A stretch of 64,000 nucleotides of DNA from Helicoverpa zea (GCF_022581195.2 NC_061461.1:2914001-2978000); one strand, 5' to 3'; shown: positions 12,070-23,945, counted from the first letter of the stretch. The notes: generated by a model from the letters alone, not told the origin. Program-made: numbers and translations.

Positions 12070-12159
12070 TTGATAGCTGGTAGAACATATCTTGTTATTC
12101 TAACGATCTTGTTTAATATCGAGTTTTGGTCCTTTCTAGATTTTTTGGTCTTTTTATGC

Positions 12160-12775
12160 GAACTTCAGACAGCCCCGAGGACACGGTGGACCACACAGTC
12201 CAGGTGTGCCCCGCATGGGAGGGGCACCGCCGCGTCCTCGTCGAGGCTTTGGGCGGCGGCGACCTCTCGCGTCCGGCCCTGGTTGGTGGGCCATGGTCCG
12301 GGGCGAGAGGGAATGGGATGCCGTCGCCTCCTTCTGCGAAGCGGTCATGCTCGAGAAGGAGGAGGCGGAACGCCAGAGAGTTCGCACCTCTCATCCCGGC
12401 CGCCGCGCTGGACCAGGTAGACACCATGGGCGCCGGGTGTCGCGAGATGACTCCCGGCCACCGTAGGCGTGGGTCTGTGGACGGTGAGTTCGGGTGGCTC
12501 ATCGTCCCTCTGTCTACTTAGACGACAGACCCGTGTCGACGGCGCGCGTTGTTCCACGCGCTCCTCAAAGAGATGTCAGCAACCCCAGCGGGGCCCAGCA
12601 GGGCCAAGGCCTGCCGGGGCTGCGGGTTGTTCGAAAGAGATACCGCGGCCCTGGTACACAAAAGGCCTATGACGGAACACGACGGTTTTTAGTCAGTAAG
12701 AGTCTGACACTCCCTCACCGCTGCTAACCCACAGCGGGAGGGGTAATTTGATGATTTTTGACGTCGTTAAAAAAA
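12160..12775 (+). pseudogene. R1-type LINE, C-terminal end of reverse transcriptase ORF plus 3' UTR, frameshifted
   Basis: A GC-rich island in AT-rich DNA. The frame at 12171-12289 gives a stretch like DTVDHTVQVCPAW and LVEALGGGDLSRPALVG. The homology then continues in another frame (about 12282-12463) as MVRGEREWDAVASFCEAVM and KEEAERQRVRTSHPGRR. This order (Cys-containing C-terminal segment, WDAVASFCE motif, basic end) matches the C-terminus of R1-clade ORF2 proteins. A frameshift near 12285 and loss of everything upstream make it a dead 5'-truncated copy. The 3' UTR (12540-12765) ends in an A-run and recurs antisense at 4847-5047. Other open frames here are by-products of high GC. Confidence 0.7.
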
Positions 12776-13679
12776 AGGTATATTTTGTGAGTTTCGGTAC
12801 AGGTATAAATGCTGTGCCCGCTTTGTCATGTTTTTATACCACGAGCACAAACAAAACGTCTGGCAGGTTAAACATACATAGGGACAATACTTTCGAAGTC
12901 TGAAATATAAAGACGAAAAACTAGTATTCATATTACGTAAGTAGATTAACGAAACCCAATACTCCATCACGTGGTCCATCCATCTTTGTGTGCATGTCTG
13001 AGTCAATATTTTGTTTCAATATCGACATTCCTTTTGTAAATCAGAATGGATGACAATGTTTTTGGTCCCAATACCAGTGTGGTATATTATTTTTACCGGT
13101 ATATTTTAGCTCCATACATATTGCGATGAAGTTGATAAGTAATAGTGGCACGGGATAATCGATCATTAGGTTACGCAAAACTTGGCGTTCTCGGTCTTTG
13201 GATGGTTGGATGAGCGTCTTGTCATGAAGAGATCCCCTGTGTTTCGAAAGGCACTTTTGTCAAAACAGTGCTGTGGCTTGTAGATTTCGTAGGTTTCAAA
13301 GTATCTATTGGTTTTAGCACCCGAAATGTGACAGATTGATTGAGTTAAAAATGCTTTTGTATTTACTTTCAATTTCTAAAAGGAAACAAAGTTATTTACT
13401 CACAGTAATTTGCCTTCGAACTGTTCATCACTAAGTCAAGGCTTTACTTATATAAAAATAGCCTTGCCAGAAAGCTAATATCCCAGTATTTCTCACAGAA
13501 AAGGCTTTGTTGTTTGTTTATTGATTCCGTAGCGCCCTATTATTCTCTGTCAAACACGTATTGTATATTTATTTAGATAGATCACGAAAAACTGGGCCAA
13601 TTTTTATTGAGAATTTTTTAACATAATTTGTATACCTTAAACATATTATAAACATACATATATGAATATTATTTTGCAG
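12776..13679. other. Unique stretch, no gene recognised
   Basis: Frames at 12767-13006 and 13166-13372 (minus) are short, with no motif. I see no bounded repeat. Confidence 0.4.
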
Positions 13680-14065
13680 AACCAGCCAGTCTGACACCAG
13701 TCTAACGCAGGGATACTGGGTTGTCCGGGTAACTGGGTTGAGTGCGTCAGATAGCTAGATCCTTGTAAAGCACTGGTACTCAGCTGCATCCGGTTAGACT
13801 GGAAGCCAACCCCGGCCGTCGACTGTACTTCTTCTGTCTAGTAGAACAAAATTATGTCCCATTAGTTCTACTGCCAATGTTCAGTGGAACTAGTGGGAAT
13901 ACCAATAAAAACCATAATTCCCACTAGTTCTACTATTTTGTTACATCTCATATAGTAGAACTAGTGGGAAAATTTTCTATTAGTTCTACGGTAGAACTAA
14001 GCAGTAGAACTAGTGGGAACAAACCAACATAGCTGGGAAAAGGCGCGGGAGATGATGATGACGAT
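13680..14065 (+). mobile_element. Truncated SINE tail split by an inverted-repeat insertion
   Basis: 13680-13813 matches the tail of the SINE at 9797 (CCAGTCTGACACCAGTCTAA, CTGGTACTCAGC, GGTTAGACTGGAAGCC). The match breaks after AACCCC and resumes at CCAACATAGCTGGGAAAAGG (from about 14024). The 5' head is absent. CCAAC occurs at both junctions (13806-13810, 14024-14028), a possible target duplication. Confidence 0.7.
13814..14023. mobile_element. Insertion built of GTAGAACTAGTGGGAA repeats in both orientations
   Basis: About 210 bp containing at least six variants of TAGTAGAACTAGTGGGAA or its complement (near 13838, 13860, 13883, 13915, 13953, 14002). Adjacent opposite copies make several possible hairpins. 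No coding, no Pol III boxes and no classical terminal inverted repeat. It interrupts a SINE tail, so it moved or expanded after that SINE inserted. Not a family I recognise. Confidence 0.55.
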
Positions 14066-14889
14066 TTTGCAAAAACAGACTAATTGGAAAAATAGACTGA
14101 AAAATATATAGGTTTACTATGTCTCGTACCTAGGTATTTACATGGATATTTTATTTATTTATTACAAAAGTACCTACATTTCTTAAAGTGAAACAAAGAG
14201 GATTAATATATCACCCTGCTATTGAGTCTCATTGGATTGGTTGAAAACAACAACTTCAAAATTTATTACAGTTATGTACCTACTTTTTAGGCGGTCAAGC
14301 AAAGTAAACAGTTTTGTTTCGTATAAGTAATTTATTGCTTTTAGATATTTTCTTGTTTTTGTTTTTTCATTTTACTTATTTAATTTTACAAATTCTCTTT
14401 TAGTTTTAAATATCTTGCCCATTGAACAGCGAGGCTACTTTTTCAGCTCTTTAACTTACTAATTTTTTCATAAGTTCAAGAAAATTGCGAGTGGAGGCTA
14501 GTTACTTATGGATATAAATAAGATTTTAAATATGTTTTTTTCAGCTAATTGTCAAAACTTTTTTATAATACTACATATTAAAATAAAATTAAGCATTTCG
14601 ACTGGTTATTTATTAAAGTCAAAACAAAACCACGAATACATGACATGATAAGAACTTGTACAAATATATAACTTTCTACTTTCACAAGATTTATTTATAG
14701 GCGAGCAAAGATAAAAACAAAACTGAGTCGTAATTTAGTAACAAGTTTTCTTGTCGTAAAAGGCTTTATGTTATGCCTGAGAAAATAAACTAGTACCTAA
14801 CTAGATTTTTTACGTAAAGATTGATTGATATAACGTTGCGTTTTAATCAAATGTTGATTGCTTATTCTATATACTTAACACTTATCCTT
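14066..14889. other. Unique AT-rich stretch
   Basis: Very AT-rich; no coding or repeat boundary seen. Confidence 0.4.
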
Positions 14890-14893
14890 ATTC

Positions 14894-14984
14894 TATAAAA
14901 CACTGGTACTCAGCTGAATCCTCTTGGACTGGAAGCCGACCCCAACATAGTTGGGAAAAGGCTCGGAGGATGGATGATGATGAA
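14894..14984 (+). mobile_element. SINE/LINE 3' tail fragment
   Basis: Matches the last 90 bp of the SINE at 9797: CACTGGTACTCAGCTGAATC, GACTGGAAGCCGACCCCAAC, GGCTCGGAGGATG with a (GAT)n end. The head is missing. Confidence 0.75.
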
Positions 14985-16281
14985 CTGCTTATTCTATAGT
15001 ATAAAACTATACTATTTTTATCTTCTAGATCTTTCGTTAACAACCCCGAATGTTGCATTGGAGCGCAATAATTTACCATCTGTGAAAGGTTTCAATGATG
15101 AGACAAGTGTACCTATATTTTTGATTTTAAACAAAAACATTTTAAACCTGAAACTTTTTGGAATAATAAAATCATTTTAAAATAGAGGTAATTTCTCCAC
15201 ATACCACGTTACCTTTGAAATCATTTGGCAGAATCGTCTTTTGTTAAACTTCAACTGTTTTTGGGTTTTCTTGTTAAAATAGCGGCCCGTTTGTGTTTGG
15301 TTTGATAAATTGTATGTAAATAGCCACACGCATAAGAACTGTTTGTAGATAAATATTAAACAATGCTTTGATTAATGTTAAATATGATTAATAACAAAAG
15401 AAAATGCAAATGTATTTGGTACGAAGGACCACGAATGATTTATCTTGCTTAAGCAGCATCTCAAATTTCGAATTTTTAAGGTTGAGGTCAGAATAAAACT
15501 AGCGTCAACTTTTATGGCCATCATTGACATAACATTTTTATGGCCGAAAAAATATTTTATGTATTTCCTTACTCAGGTAGTAAAAATAAAATAATATTTT
15601 TCGGATTATTGAATTGAGTATAAAACCCTGGAAGAGCTTATCTATGATTAAACAGATGGTTCTAGAATGGATAGTAAAAGTTTTATAGCTCAGTAGGTCC
15701 TTGGTTTCAGCATACTCAAAAGATAAATAAAGCGTTCCTTCCATGTTTATGGACCTCTTGAATTTGAGATAGTAAAAGCAACGCTTAGGCTAGGTCCTCT
15801 TCAACAATAGCAATGAAATAGGGGCTTAAAAATTTACTGGCTACTATATTAATGGATTATAAAATACTCAAGTTAATTAGATCCTAATCATAAATGCAAA
15901 ATTAACTCTGCAGTCCATAGGGCTTCACTCTAATACTTTCACCTACTACTGACCTGATAAAAATGGGCATATATGTAGTCTTAACCCTGATAAAGGTCAT
16001 AGGCTATCCTATAGGTTCTCTTGGGCTGGGATGAAACTGTAGGGAACCACTTTTATAGATTAACGCTCTCCAATTCTCCACACTTTATACATTTCACAGC
16101 TATACAAAGATTTACTTTTCGAATTGAGTACAAACATTATTAGTATTTCAAACAGAACATACTTACAGGACAATAGTTATTATACATACATACCTACATA
16201 GTAAAGCATTACAGTAATATATGTAGCTTATCAGGATAGAGCATCACAATCCCATTTCCCTTAAACAACACTTATGGTTTA
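14985..16281. other. Unique AT-rich stretch
   Basis: No gene recognised. Frames at 14974-15180 and 15538-15744 (minus) are short, AT-driven and without motifs. Confidence 0.4.
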
Positions 16282-16706
16282 ATGCCCGTTTTCACCAACG
16301 AATACCTAAATTTAGGGAGCATTTACGGAACACTTAATAAGAATTTCATTTTCACCAAAGTCTAGGTGTCAATTATAACCTTAAAATTTCGCTTAAACTT
16401 GGGGGCCCGATTGATGCCTGCTTAAACAACCCCTATCATTATCATTACAGAATACAAACATATTTTGAACCGTTTCTGGCGATGGATAGTGAAATGTACC
16501 TTTATATGTTATGTAACACCAAAAATACCATGTTTAAAAAGCAAAAAAAAAACAAAAAAAAATGAAACGTAAACTTTTAGAAAGTTTAGAAGCTGTGGAG
16601 GTTGTGGATATGTAAAATAATAATCATTAGAAGACCACGTACCTATCTTACGTGAAAGAGCAGATGACTGAGAAATAAGTACGATGATCATGACTTTTTT
16701 ATAAGA

Positions 16707-16902
16707 CTAGCCGTTTTCCCGCGGTTTCACCCGCGTCCCGTGGGAGCTACTGCCCGCACCGGGATAAAATATAGCCTATGTTACTCGCAGATAATATAGC
16801 TTTCTAATGGTGAAAGAATATTTAAAATCGGTCCCGTAGATTTTGAGTTTATCCATTACAACCAAACAAACAAAGTTTTCCTCTTTATAATATTAGTATA
16901 GA
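16707..16902 (-). mobile_element. Short Helitron-like copy (196 bp)
   Basis: Minus strand: starts TCTATACTAATATTATAAAG, ends CTAG, flanked by A (16706) and T (16903). A GCGG...CCGC hairpin lies just inside the CTAG end, as in the copy at 11126. No coding. Confidence 0.7.
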
Positions 16903-17065
16903 TATAGATTATAGGTTATCTCTTGCTATGAATGCACTTGCTAGGTCGTGATGTCGCTGAATTATTCAAAAATAGGAAGTCCTGCATGTCTATAAATATA
17001 CAGACCATAACAGATGCAAATCTGGTAATCACTGATGTAGTTTCGCGGTGGCCGGGACAACTATA

Positions 17066-17529
17066 GGCCTATTCAGACCTAAGCGGTATTCGCTACCGTC
17101 TACGGCAGAGAAAACCCTGTGGGTATGCGGTAATATGACTGTTCAGACCTAAGCGGTATTCGCTACCACCTGCGACAGAGAAAACCCAGTGGGTATGCTA
17201 TGGATAATATTACTGTTGATGTTCGGGATGTATGCCGCTGCTGCCGCGCGGTATGTACTTCTACCCACAGCGGCAGTGAATATCGCTCAGGTCGCTCTAG
17301 CCGCGGTATAGTTATCGGCACGGATATTGAGCCCTGACCTTCACCTGCGCAGAAGCCATTTATTGGTTTATTGCCTTATGTACAGTGCGCAAAGCAATCC
17401 CCACTCTTCCGCCGAGAGCTCAATATCCGTGCCGGTAACTATACTTGATACTAAATACCTGAGCGAAACCCGCGCGGTATCTACCTCTACCCACAGCGGC
17501 AGCGAATATCGCTCAGGTTTGAATAGGCC
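17066..17529. mobile_element. MITE with about 33-bp inverted ends and internal duplication
   Basis: Ends pair as GGCCTATTCAGACCTAAGCG versus GGCCTATTCAAACCTGAGCG and continue into TATTCGCT. Inside, the block TTCAGACCTAAGCGGTATTC...GTGGGTATGC occurs twice (about 17073-17137 and 17144-17207). GATATTGAG at 17325 and CTCAATATC at 17419 begin an inner inverted repeat. A frame spanning 17327-17533 is a by-product. Target duplication unresolved. Confidence 0.6.
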
Positions 17530-18590
17530 TTAAATACTGCAGTAGATACCAATGATTCGAAAATGGTGAATATGGAGGAGCCCATCTCCTAGGTGATAGG
17601 GGATACCCTCTGGAGGTAAGAAGTAGGCTAACATTGAACATAATAAATTATGTAAATTAAAACAAAGATAGTAAACAAATATTTTAATATTAGTCCTCAT
17701 ATGATGTACCAAACATTATCATCATCCTCCTGCACCAATTCAATTTGAGGTGGGCTGGGCGCAGCATGTTTTTACACGTCTTTCCAATTTCTCGCACCAC
17801 CTGAAACTAAATAAATATAATAAATCTATAATTTTAGCCCCACACTTAAATCCATCAACTCATGGAGAACAAAATACAATGAAGCCGACAGTAAAACAAG
17901 GAACACAGTTGAACGGCAATATCTTATATTATTATACACAGATATTATTCACATTTACCTGTAAACGGTTCCTATCGCATTAAAACTATTTGTGACTGGA
18001 TCCAAGCTTTGTTTTTGGCTTCGTTCGTGGTCCCATCCGTTTTTTGTTTAATATTGTGTCTCTATGAGACGTCAGCAATTTCACTAGCTTGTCTTTTTCT
18101 TCTGCAAGAAAGGTTTATCCTCGTTTTCTCTTCTCTGCCAAAATAAACTTATCTATTCAACAATAATAAAGCCAAAATTATATAACCTCACTCTATGTAC
18201 ACATACACGTCAGTCAATTTGACAAACGCGCGAATGACATAGGTAAAAATTCACCTATAGAAAACCTCTTTACTGTTTTATTGCATAAAACATAGCGTAA
18301 TGTAGTTTAAGTTAAATTAAAATAACATCACAAGAAAAAAAACTCACAGGCTTTAGTAATATATACTCGATAGACGTTTATTTCTTAAGAAGTACAGAAA
18401 AATCATTTTATCGATAAAATATCGACTTTGCATTATCGTTTGTAGAACTAGTAATCTGTCACTCACTTAAGGGATCCATGTACAAGTGTGGTGAAAATGA
18501 ATTTAGGTAGGTGTCAAATTGGGAGGGGTCCTTATTAAAAGTAGCATTTAGATAGGGAAACGGTAAGAGGTTGTTGGTGAAAACGGGCAT

Positions 18591-18774
18591 AGCCTCCCAT
18601 ACAAAGAGGGATCTATCGACTGATGCCTCGATTTAGACATGGGTTCGGATAAATTGTTACGTGTGTTTGTATGTAGCATTTCTAATGTAAGAAGTAACTG
18701 TTTATTGGGACGTTACTATTGACGAAGCTTTATAAGATCACCTCTTAATTTTAATATTCAATTACTAGCTTTTG
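18591..18774. other. Short unique spacer
   Basis: Nothing recognised between the 2.3-kb element and the next Helitron-like copy. Confidence 0.4.
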
Positions 18775-18940
18775 CCCGCGGTTTCACCCGCGTCCCGGAG
18801 CCGGATGGTGACAAAACTACCCTAAAACCTTCTTCCGGGTCTAAGTTACCTCCCCTATAATTTTCAGCCAAATCGGTCAAGCCGTTTTCATGTTATGTCG
18901 TGACAACGGAAAGCGGGTTTCATTTTTATATATATATAGA
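18775..18940 (-). mobile_element. Helitron-like copy, divergent
   Basis: CTAG after A at 18774, followed on the plus strand by CTTTTGCCCGCGGTTTCACC with the GCGG...CCGC hairpin. The distal end is degenerate (TATATATAGATAG). The middle differs from other copies, indicating another subfamily. Confidence 0.55.
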
Positions 18941-19684
18941 TAGATTTTGTAAGAACCCTTTTTGAAAATCGAATGCGTAATTTTATGTAGGTATTAGTAG
19001 GTAATATGCTCAGTTGTAGCTGAATAAAATTACGTTTAATGAATCGTTAGTTACATACTGTTACTAAATAAAAAAATATCGATTTTGCTTTGATAAACGA
19101 CAGATCAGTTTCCCTGTATTTCTAGGAAACCAGCGTGTGGGCTATTAGTTGGGTTCGTTTTTAAAAAATCATGAAATCAATCCACTAGTTTTTCTATGAA
19201 AGAGTAACGAATATACATCCAATATAACTCACGCATAAATACCTCTTACTCATAAATAAATCAATCTTCAGAAGTGTCTCCTTAACATAACATATATCTA
19301 ATTTTATAACAAACTTACAGAATTGTTGCATCAACAACTATTTGGATATAACAGTCGAGCAAACATTTCGATAATTGTTTAAGCTTTGGAACATTGTAAC
19401 TGGATATAACTGAATATGCTCAACAAGTTTCCTCAGCAAGTTTTATTAAGTTGGGCAGGTGTTATTGCAGGTGTGCTATGCAAATATTTGTAAGCAAGTT
19501 CATCAAACTATGTATTATGAAAACATTATTTTCCTCAATTTCTGTGAAAGTTTAGGTCTACTAATAGGTACTAGTTTTTCCTGGCGATTTTAAAGCCTTT
19601 ATCTATGTATCTTTTGTTCAAATAAGTTCGGTAGTTTTGGCGAGAAAGTGTAATACACAGACAGAGCTACTTTCGCATTTATAA
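18941..19684. other. Unique AT-rich stretch
   Basis: No coding or repeat recognised. The last three bases (TAA) are the target duplication of the next MITE. Confidence 0.4.
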
Positions 19685-20085
19685 GGGTGCGTCCACATCT
19701 GGCGAATGCGCCGCGAATGCGCAGCACGCGAGCCGATCGCGAGCTGTCCGCGAGCTGCGCGCGTGCATTTTTGTTCGTGCGCCGCTTCTGCGCCGCCCGC
19801 GCGCAGTTCGCGCGCGACCTAAGCGCCGCACGCGAGCGGCGCGCAGGCGGCGCGCGACGTCTGCCATCTTCGATAGTACTGAGCCGATATACGGAACTGT
19901 AAGGGCGAGAACTGATGGCGCGCAGATCGCGCGCCGCTCGCGCGCTCTATACGAGCCTTGCGTGAGTTGCGCTAAAGAGGCGCACCGAACTATTGCAGTG
20001 ACTGCACGCGCGCAGCTCGCGGACAGCTCGCGATCGGCTCGCGTGCTGCGCATTCGCGGCGCATTCGCCAGATGTGGACGCACCC
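19685..20085. mobile_element. CpG-rich MITE with perfect 83-bp inverted repeats, TAA target duplication
   Basis: Arms starting GGGTGCGTCCACATCTGGCG are perfectly complementary over 83 bp (19685-19767 and 20003-20085). TAA flanks both sides (19682-19684, 20086-20088). Length 401 bp; the arms are extremely CpG-rich, unlike the surrounding AT-rich DNA. Long open frames on both strands (for example 19679-20149 minus) are artefacts of this composition. PIF/Harbinger-like by start and target. Confidence 0.85.
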
Positions 20086-20088
20086 TAA

Positions 20089-20755
20089 CATTAGTAAGAA
20101 TTAGCAAGCTGAAGAGTATGTTTGTTACAAAATGCTTATGGAGCCTCACCTGTAAAATTTTCAGGCACTATAGAACTCATCTGCACCTGATAAGAGCTCA
20201 TACAAAAAAGTTCTTCTAGACAATAATCTGCTAAGTTTACCGACATCGATGAACCAACGTTGCGGCACTGCACCGCTTGTGCACGCCAATGGAGAAGCCT
20301 GAGGTTTGCGACACTGCACTTCCCGTGTCGGCGGAATACCTACAGTGAAATGTCCTCGGTGCGGCTCCGCAACGCATCGTGTCCCCACTATGTAACTACA
20401 GCTGTTAGTACCTATAAAACAACTTTAGTTTCCTTTTTGTAACTTTCCAACATTCTCTAAGGGGCATCAACCTTAGCCTCGTGACCTTGCTACCCATTAA
20501 TTTCCCGTGGGACTCATAAATGCGACCGACAGATTATATTATTATCTGAGTATTGAACAATAGGATGGCACTGTTTATATAACAAAACTTGACACACATA
20601 ACGATTAGTATATATGTACAGTATACATTTGATTTAGATTTGATGACGAATAAGCAACGTTTTTTAAAATTAGAAATGAAGTTTATCATTAGGTACGTTT
20701 TCTAGCCACCACAAACAGCATACTCATAAAATTCTCACTTTAAATAAACCAAGAA
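20089..20755. other. Stretch with a small GC-rich inverted motif, otherwise unique
   Basis: ACGTTGCGGCACTGCACCG (near 20251) and CGGTGCGGCTCCGCAACGC (near 20358) are partial inverted copies about 100 bp apart, possibly a degraded MITE. The rest shows nothing recognisable. Confidence 0.35.
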
Positions 20756-20761
20756 TTTTAA

Positions 20762-21292
20762 GCTATTGCATAGCTTCTATCGCAGGCCTTGAGCGCGGGG
20801 ACCAAATCCAGAAATTCCGTAACGAAAAAACCTCACGCTCCCCACTCCGACGGGCACGGAGGTATGGCTATCGTCTAACGTCGTGTCAGTTCGGCAATCT
20901 TCGACACGGCGCTGTGTGTCGTGCGATTAGACGTATTGTACGACTTTACGGAACTCGCCCGAATCGAGACGAGCTGCTCCGAAATCGGACAAATACATAA
21001 TCAGCTGTTTGTGAGAAAGTATATAGGTGTATAAATATTTATCTACAACAGTGAACGGCTGTACTTGTAAAATTTGTGTATAAAGTGTTTTGAATATGAA
21101 TGAACAAAGTGCATTTATTATTTATTTATTTAATAAAAGAAAAATTGGTTTTCCTATCGGTCACCACGCTCAAAAAGTGTAACTTGAATTAATATCAAAG
21201 AAAAAGAAATACTGTATGAATAAAATAAAAAATAAAAATAAAAAATAAATAATTATAATTGCATAAGTTGATACAGAATGCTATGCAATAGC
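20762..21292. mobile_element. Putative non-coding element bounded by GCTATTGCATAGC inverted ends
   Basis: The left end AGCTATTGCATAGCTTCTAT and right end GCTATGCAATAGCT (21279-21292) are inverted. Between them a GC-rich block (20780-20990) is followed by AT-rich sequence with (TTTA)n and (AATAAAA)n runs. No coding was found. I recall similar sequence as repetitive in noctuid DNA but cannot name the family. Confidence 0.4.
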
Positions 21293-22077
21293 TTTACCGC
21301 GGCAGTCCCCGAGTGCCACACGTATTTTTTTATGTAAGATCAGTGACATAAAATATGATTATTTTAAACATCAACACTACAACTATTAAAATTCGCTCCC
21401 TATTGTTCACAACACACGAGCGTAATTTGAAACACACTTTGCAGGCTCTATCTTAAATACGCTAACGTTAAACCCTATACGGCTTTTAGCTAAGGTTATT
21501 CGCCACAAGACGTCTAAAGGCTAACATTAGAGGCTCAGATATTACGAACGTACATCCAAGAGGCCGGACGTCACTTAGGCTTAGAATCCACTAAAATGGA
21601 GACGAACAAAGCTCAGAGAAGATTTAAATAGCCTGTAGAATTTCGTTATTCAATTGTCTTTTATTCCTCCCACTGTGTAATATTCGCCCATAAACGGAGA
21701 AATGCTGTTGGTGATTTTAAAATATCTCCGCTTCGCTCTGTATTGGTGTAGTCTGGGCCTTATAAATACCGAGGCACAACATTGCCTTAGCCTCATGTTT
21801 CTGTTAGCTAACCGAGGTTTACGAGGGTGTCAATCGGCTTTTAAGTGCATGAATGACTGCAGTGAGGGTGTTAAGTTAATACGAATGGATGTATTTGAGT
21901 GTGAGTTCTGATTTTGGTGCATCGGTATACCTACAAAAGTCATGACGGCAAACCAAATTCCACGCACACAAGAATGTTGAATGAAAGGAAAATAAAAATC
22001 TGGCACTAAGTTATTACAAGCTAAAAAATAAATGTTGGTATATAAATCAAAAACCGTGCTTACGCCCAAATCTTAAA
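21293..22077. other. Unique stretch
   Basis: Short frames only (21702-21911), no domain. No repeat boundary seen. Confidence 0.4.
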
Positions 22078-22193
22078 AGAAAAACCGGCCAAGTGCGAGT
22101 CGGACTCGCGCACGAAGGGTTCCGTACCGATTTATAAAACGGACAAAAAATCACGTTTGTTGTATGGGAGCCCCCCAAAATATTTGTTTAATC

Positions 22194-23096
22194 TGAGGGC
22201 ACGGCAGTGCCCCAGCCAAGACTCGAGCAAAGCGGGCACGGCCGTACCATCTTTTCTCGAAGCGTTTCGCGGCTATTTCAGTCCCCTGTATCTTCCATGT
22301 GAACAAAGCTAGGAGTTTAGGTTTTCGATGACCAAGAGTAAGTATTAGAACAAGCTCAGTCTCAAAATTACAAGACATTTGAATAAATAGTTTACCAGTT
22401 ATGAGCGATCAAAGTTACACCATTTTGTCACTGACTCACTGACCGATCATCAAAAGTCTAAGGTACTTCTAGCAAACTTAGAACCTTCAAATTTGGCACC
22501 AAGGTAGGTTATTAGCTACATATAAAGGGAAAATTATAAAAACCTTAAAACTTAATAAAAAAATAGGAAACAAATTTATATTTGCGGTTTTTCAAGAACA
22601 TTGTGTATGAATTTTGACTGCATTGATAGCTTTGTTATTTATTTATGTACAAAATGTTACTATTTGTTTTATTGTTACGTAGTGGTATATTGTTATTATG
22701 TATTAAATATACAACATATGAATAAAAAAGGTTTAAATGAAATGAATAATGATAAAATCTTTCATATTAATGCAGTGCGATAAACACTGCATGCTCGCTC
22801 GATAGATGGCGTTGTCCTGGTCTAAATCGCGCTATGGTTTCGTTACATAGCTTAGCATAAGTAGTACTTAAAAAAAAAACAAATAATTTCATGTGATAGC
22901 GTCATCTACCTCTGAAATAAATCTCTTTTATTCTAAAAGCTATTCGATTAAAAAATTCGACAATTTCGATTTTTTTTAGGTTAAAAAAATATTGTTTACG
23001 TGCTACTTTAGGTGTACATATTTAGTTAGTTGCATGTAAGTTAATTTAATTTGTTATATACTTAGAGAAGAAAGAGACCTACAAAAAATAAATTAG
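22194..23096. other. Interrupting segment of unknown class
   Basis: Begins with CTGAGGGCACGGCAGTGCCC and GACTCGAGCAAAGCGGGCAC, a module also present in altered form at 30073-30155 inside a different repeat. Contains CACTGACTCACTGACCGATC near 22430. No coding recognised. Confidence 0.35.
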
Positions 23097-23742
23097 ATCC
23101 CACCAAAAACATTAAATGTAAAAAAAAGCCAATCCTCTACGCAATTCCTCCACCGTAAAAAGTTTTGAGATCGCATAGAAGCCAAGTCCTGTTCTACTTT
23201 ATTTGTAATAATAAATCAATATTTTGTGACTATATCAATAGTTTTGTTCACATTACAATAATACTGTCTTGGCCATGAGCACAAGTTAAAAGTCGCTCCT
23301 TGAAATAATGTGCGTTGATAAATTCTATATGGACATGATTTTACGATTGGACTGATTATGGACTGATTGGAATTTGAGATCACCATGGACTAAACATGCG
23401 CCATAGTACATGTGCAGTTCATTGATGTTGGATGAAACTGACTGTCGGTCATTTAGTAACAATTGAATAAACTAAAAGTATTTAATTCTGTGATATTAAA
23501 CTTCATGTTTGACTTTCACCTCTCCAAGATATGCTGTATTATATTTGCAGTTTATTGTGCTCATGGCCAAGTCAATATTATTGTAAAGTGAACGAAACTA
23601 TTGATATAGTCACAAAATATTGATTTGTTATTACAAATAAAGTAGAACAGGACTTGGCTTCTATGCGATCTCAAAACTTTTTACGGTGGAGGAATTGCGT
23701 AGAGGATTGGCTTTTTTTTACATTTAATGTTTTTGGTGGGAT
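23097..23742. mobile_element. Foldback element with about 188-bp inverted arms
   Basis: The left arm 23097-23284 and right arm 23555-23742 are near-perfect reverse complements with a few differences toward the inside. Arms start ATCCCACCAAAAACATTAAA and end in CTTGGCCATGAGCACAA. The loop is about 270 bp. No coding. It lies inside the split repeat at 22078-23945. Confidence 0.75.
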
Positions 23743-23945
23743 TCTAGTTTTTCAGTATTTGTTGTTATTGCGGCAACAATCATCTGTGAAAATTTCAGCT
23801 CTCTAACTATCGCGGTTCATGAGATACAGCCTGGTGACAGACGGACGGACGGACGGACGGGCGGACGGACGGACGGACGGACGGACGGACAGAGGAGCGA
23901 AAAAAATAGGTTCCCGTTTTACCCTTTGGGTACGGAACCCTAAAA

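Larger units (their letters stand above)
16282..18590. mobile_element. Putative 2.3-kb non-coding DNA element with 18-bp inverted ends
   Basis: ATGCCCGTTTTCACCAAC (16282-16299) is perfectly complementary to 18573-18590. Internal subterminal motifs (TTTTCACCAAAGTCTAGGTG near 16352 and its inverse near 18489-18510) strengthen the pairing. There is no transposase frame. It carries a Helitron-like copy (16707-16902) and a MITE (17066-17529), so it is an old host for later insertions. No clear target duplication (TTTA versus AGCC). Confidence 0.5.
22078..23945 (+). mobile_element. AAACCGGCCAAGTGCGAGTC-family element, split by later sequence
   Basis: The left part 22078-22193 and right part 23746-23945 together match the complete copy at 57868-58169: AAAACCGGCCAAGTGCGAGT, ATCACGTTTGTTGTATGGGA at the left; CAGTATTTGTTGTTATTGCG, ATGAGATACAGCCTGGTGAC, a (GGAC)n run (23839-23890) and GGGTACGGAACCCTAAAAA at the right. 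GGGTTCCGTACC and GGTACGGAACCC form subterminal inverted repeats. About 1.55 kb (22194-23745) lies between the halves. It is a common lepidopteran non-autonomous repeat; I do not assign a class. Confidence 0.65.

Noticed and set aside
12113..12557. Overlapping GC-rich ORFs on both strands
   Set aside because: By-products of the R1-type LINE end; only the WDAVASFCE-bearing and CPAW-bearing frames show homology.
19679..20149. 156-codon minus-strand ORF, Arg/Ala-rich
   Set aside because: Produced by CpG-rich inverted repeats of a MITE; both strands are open there for compositional reasons.
23839..23890. (GGAC)n array as an independent microsatellite or CRISPR-like repeat
   Set aside because: It is the usual simple-repeat part of the AAACCGGCC-family element; a shorter version lies at 58088.
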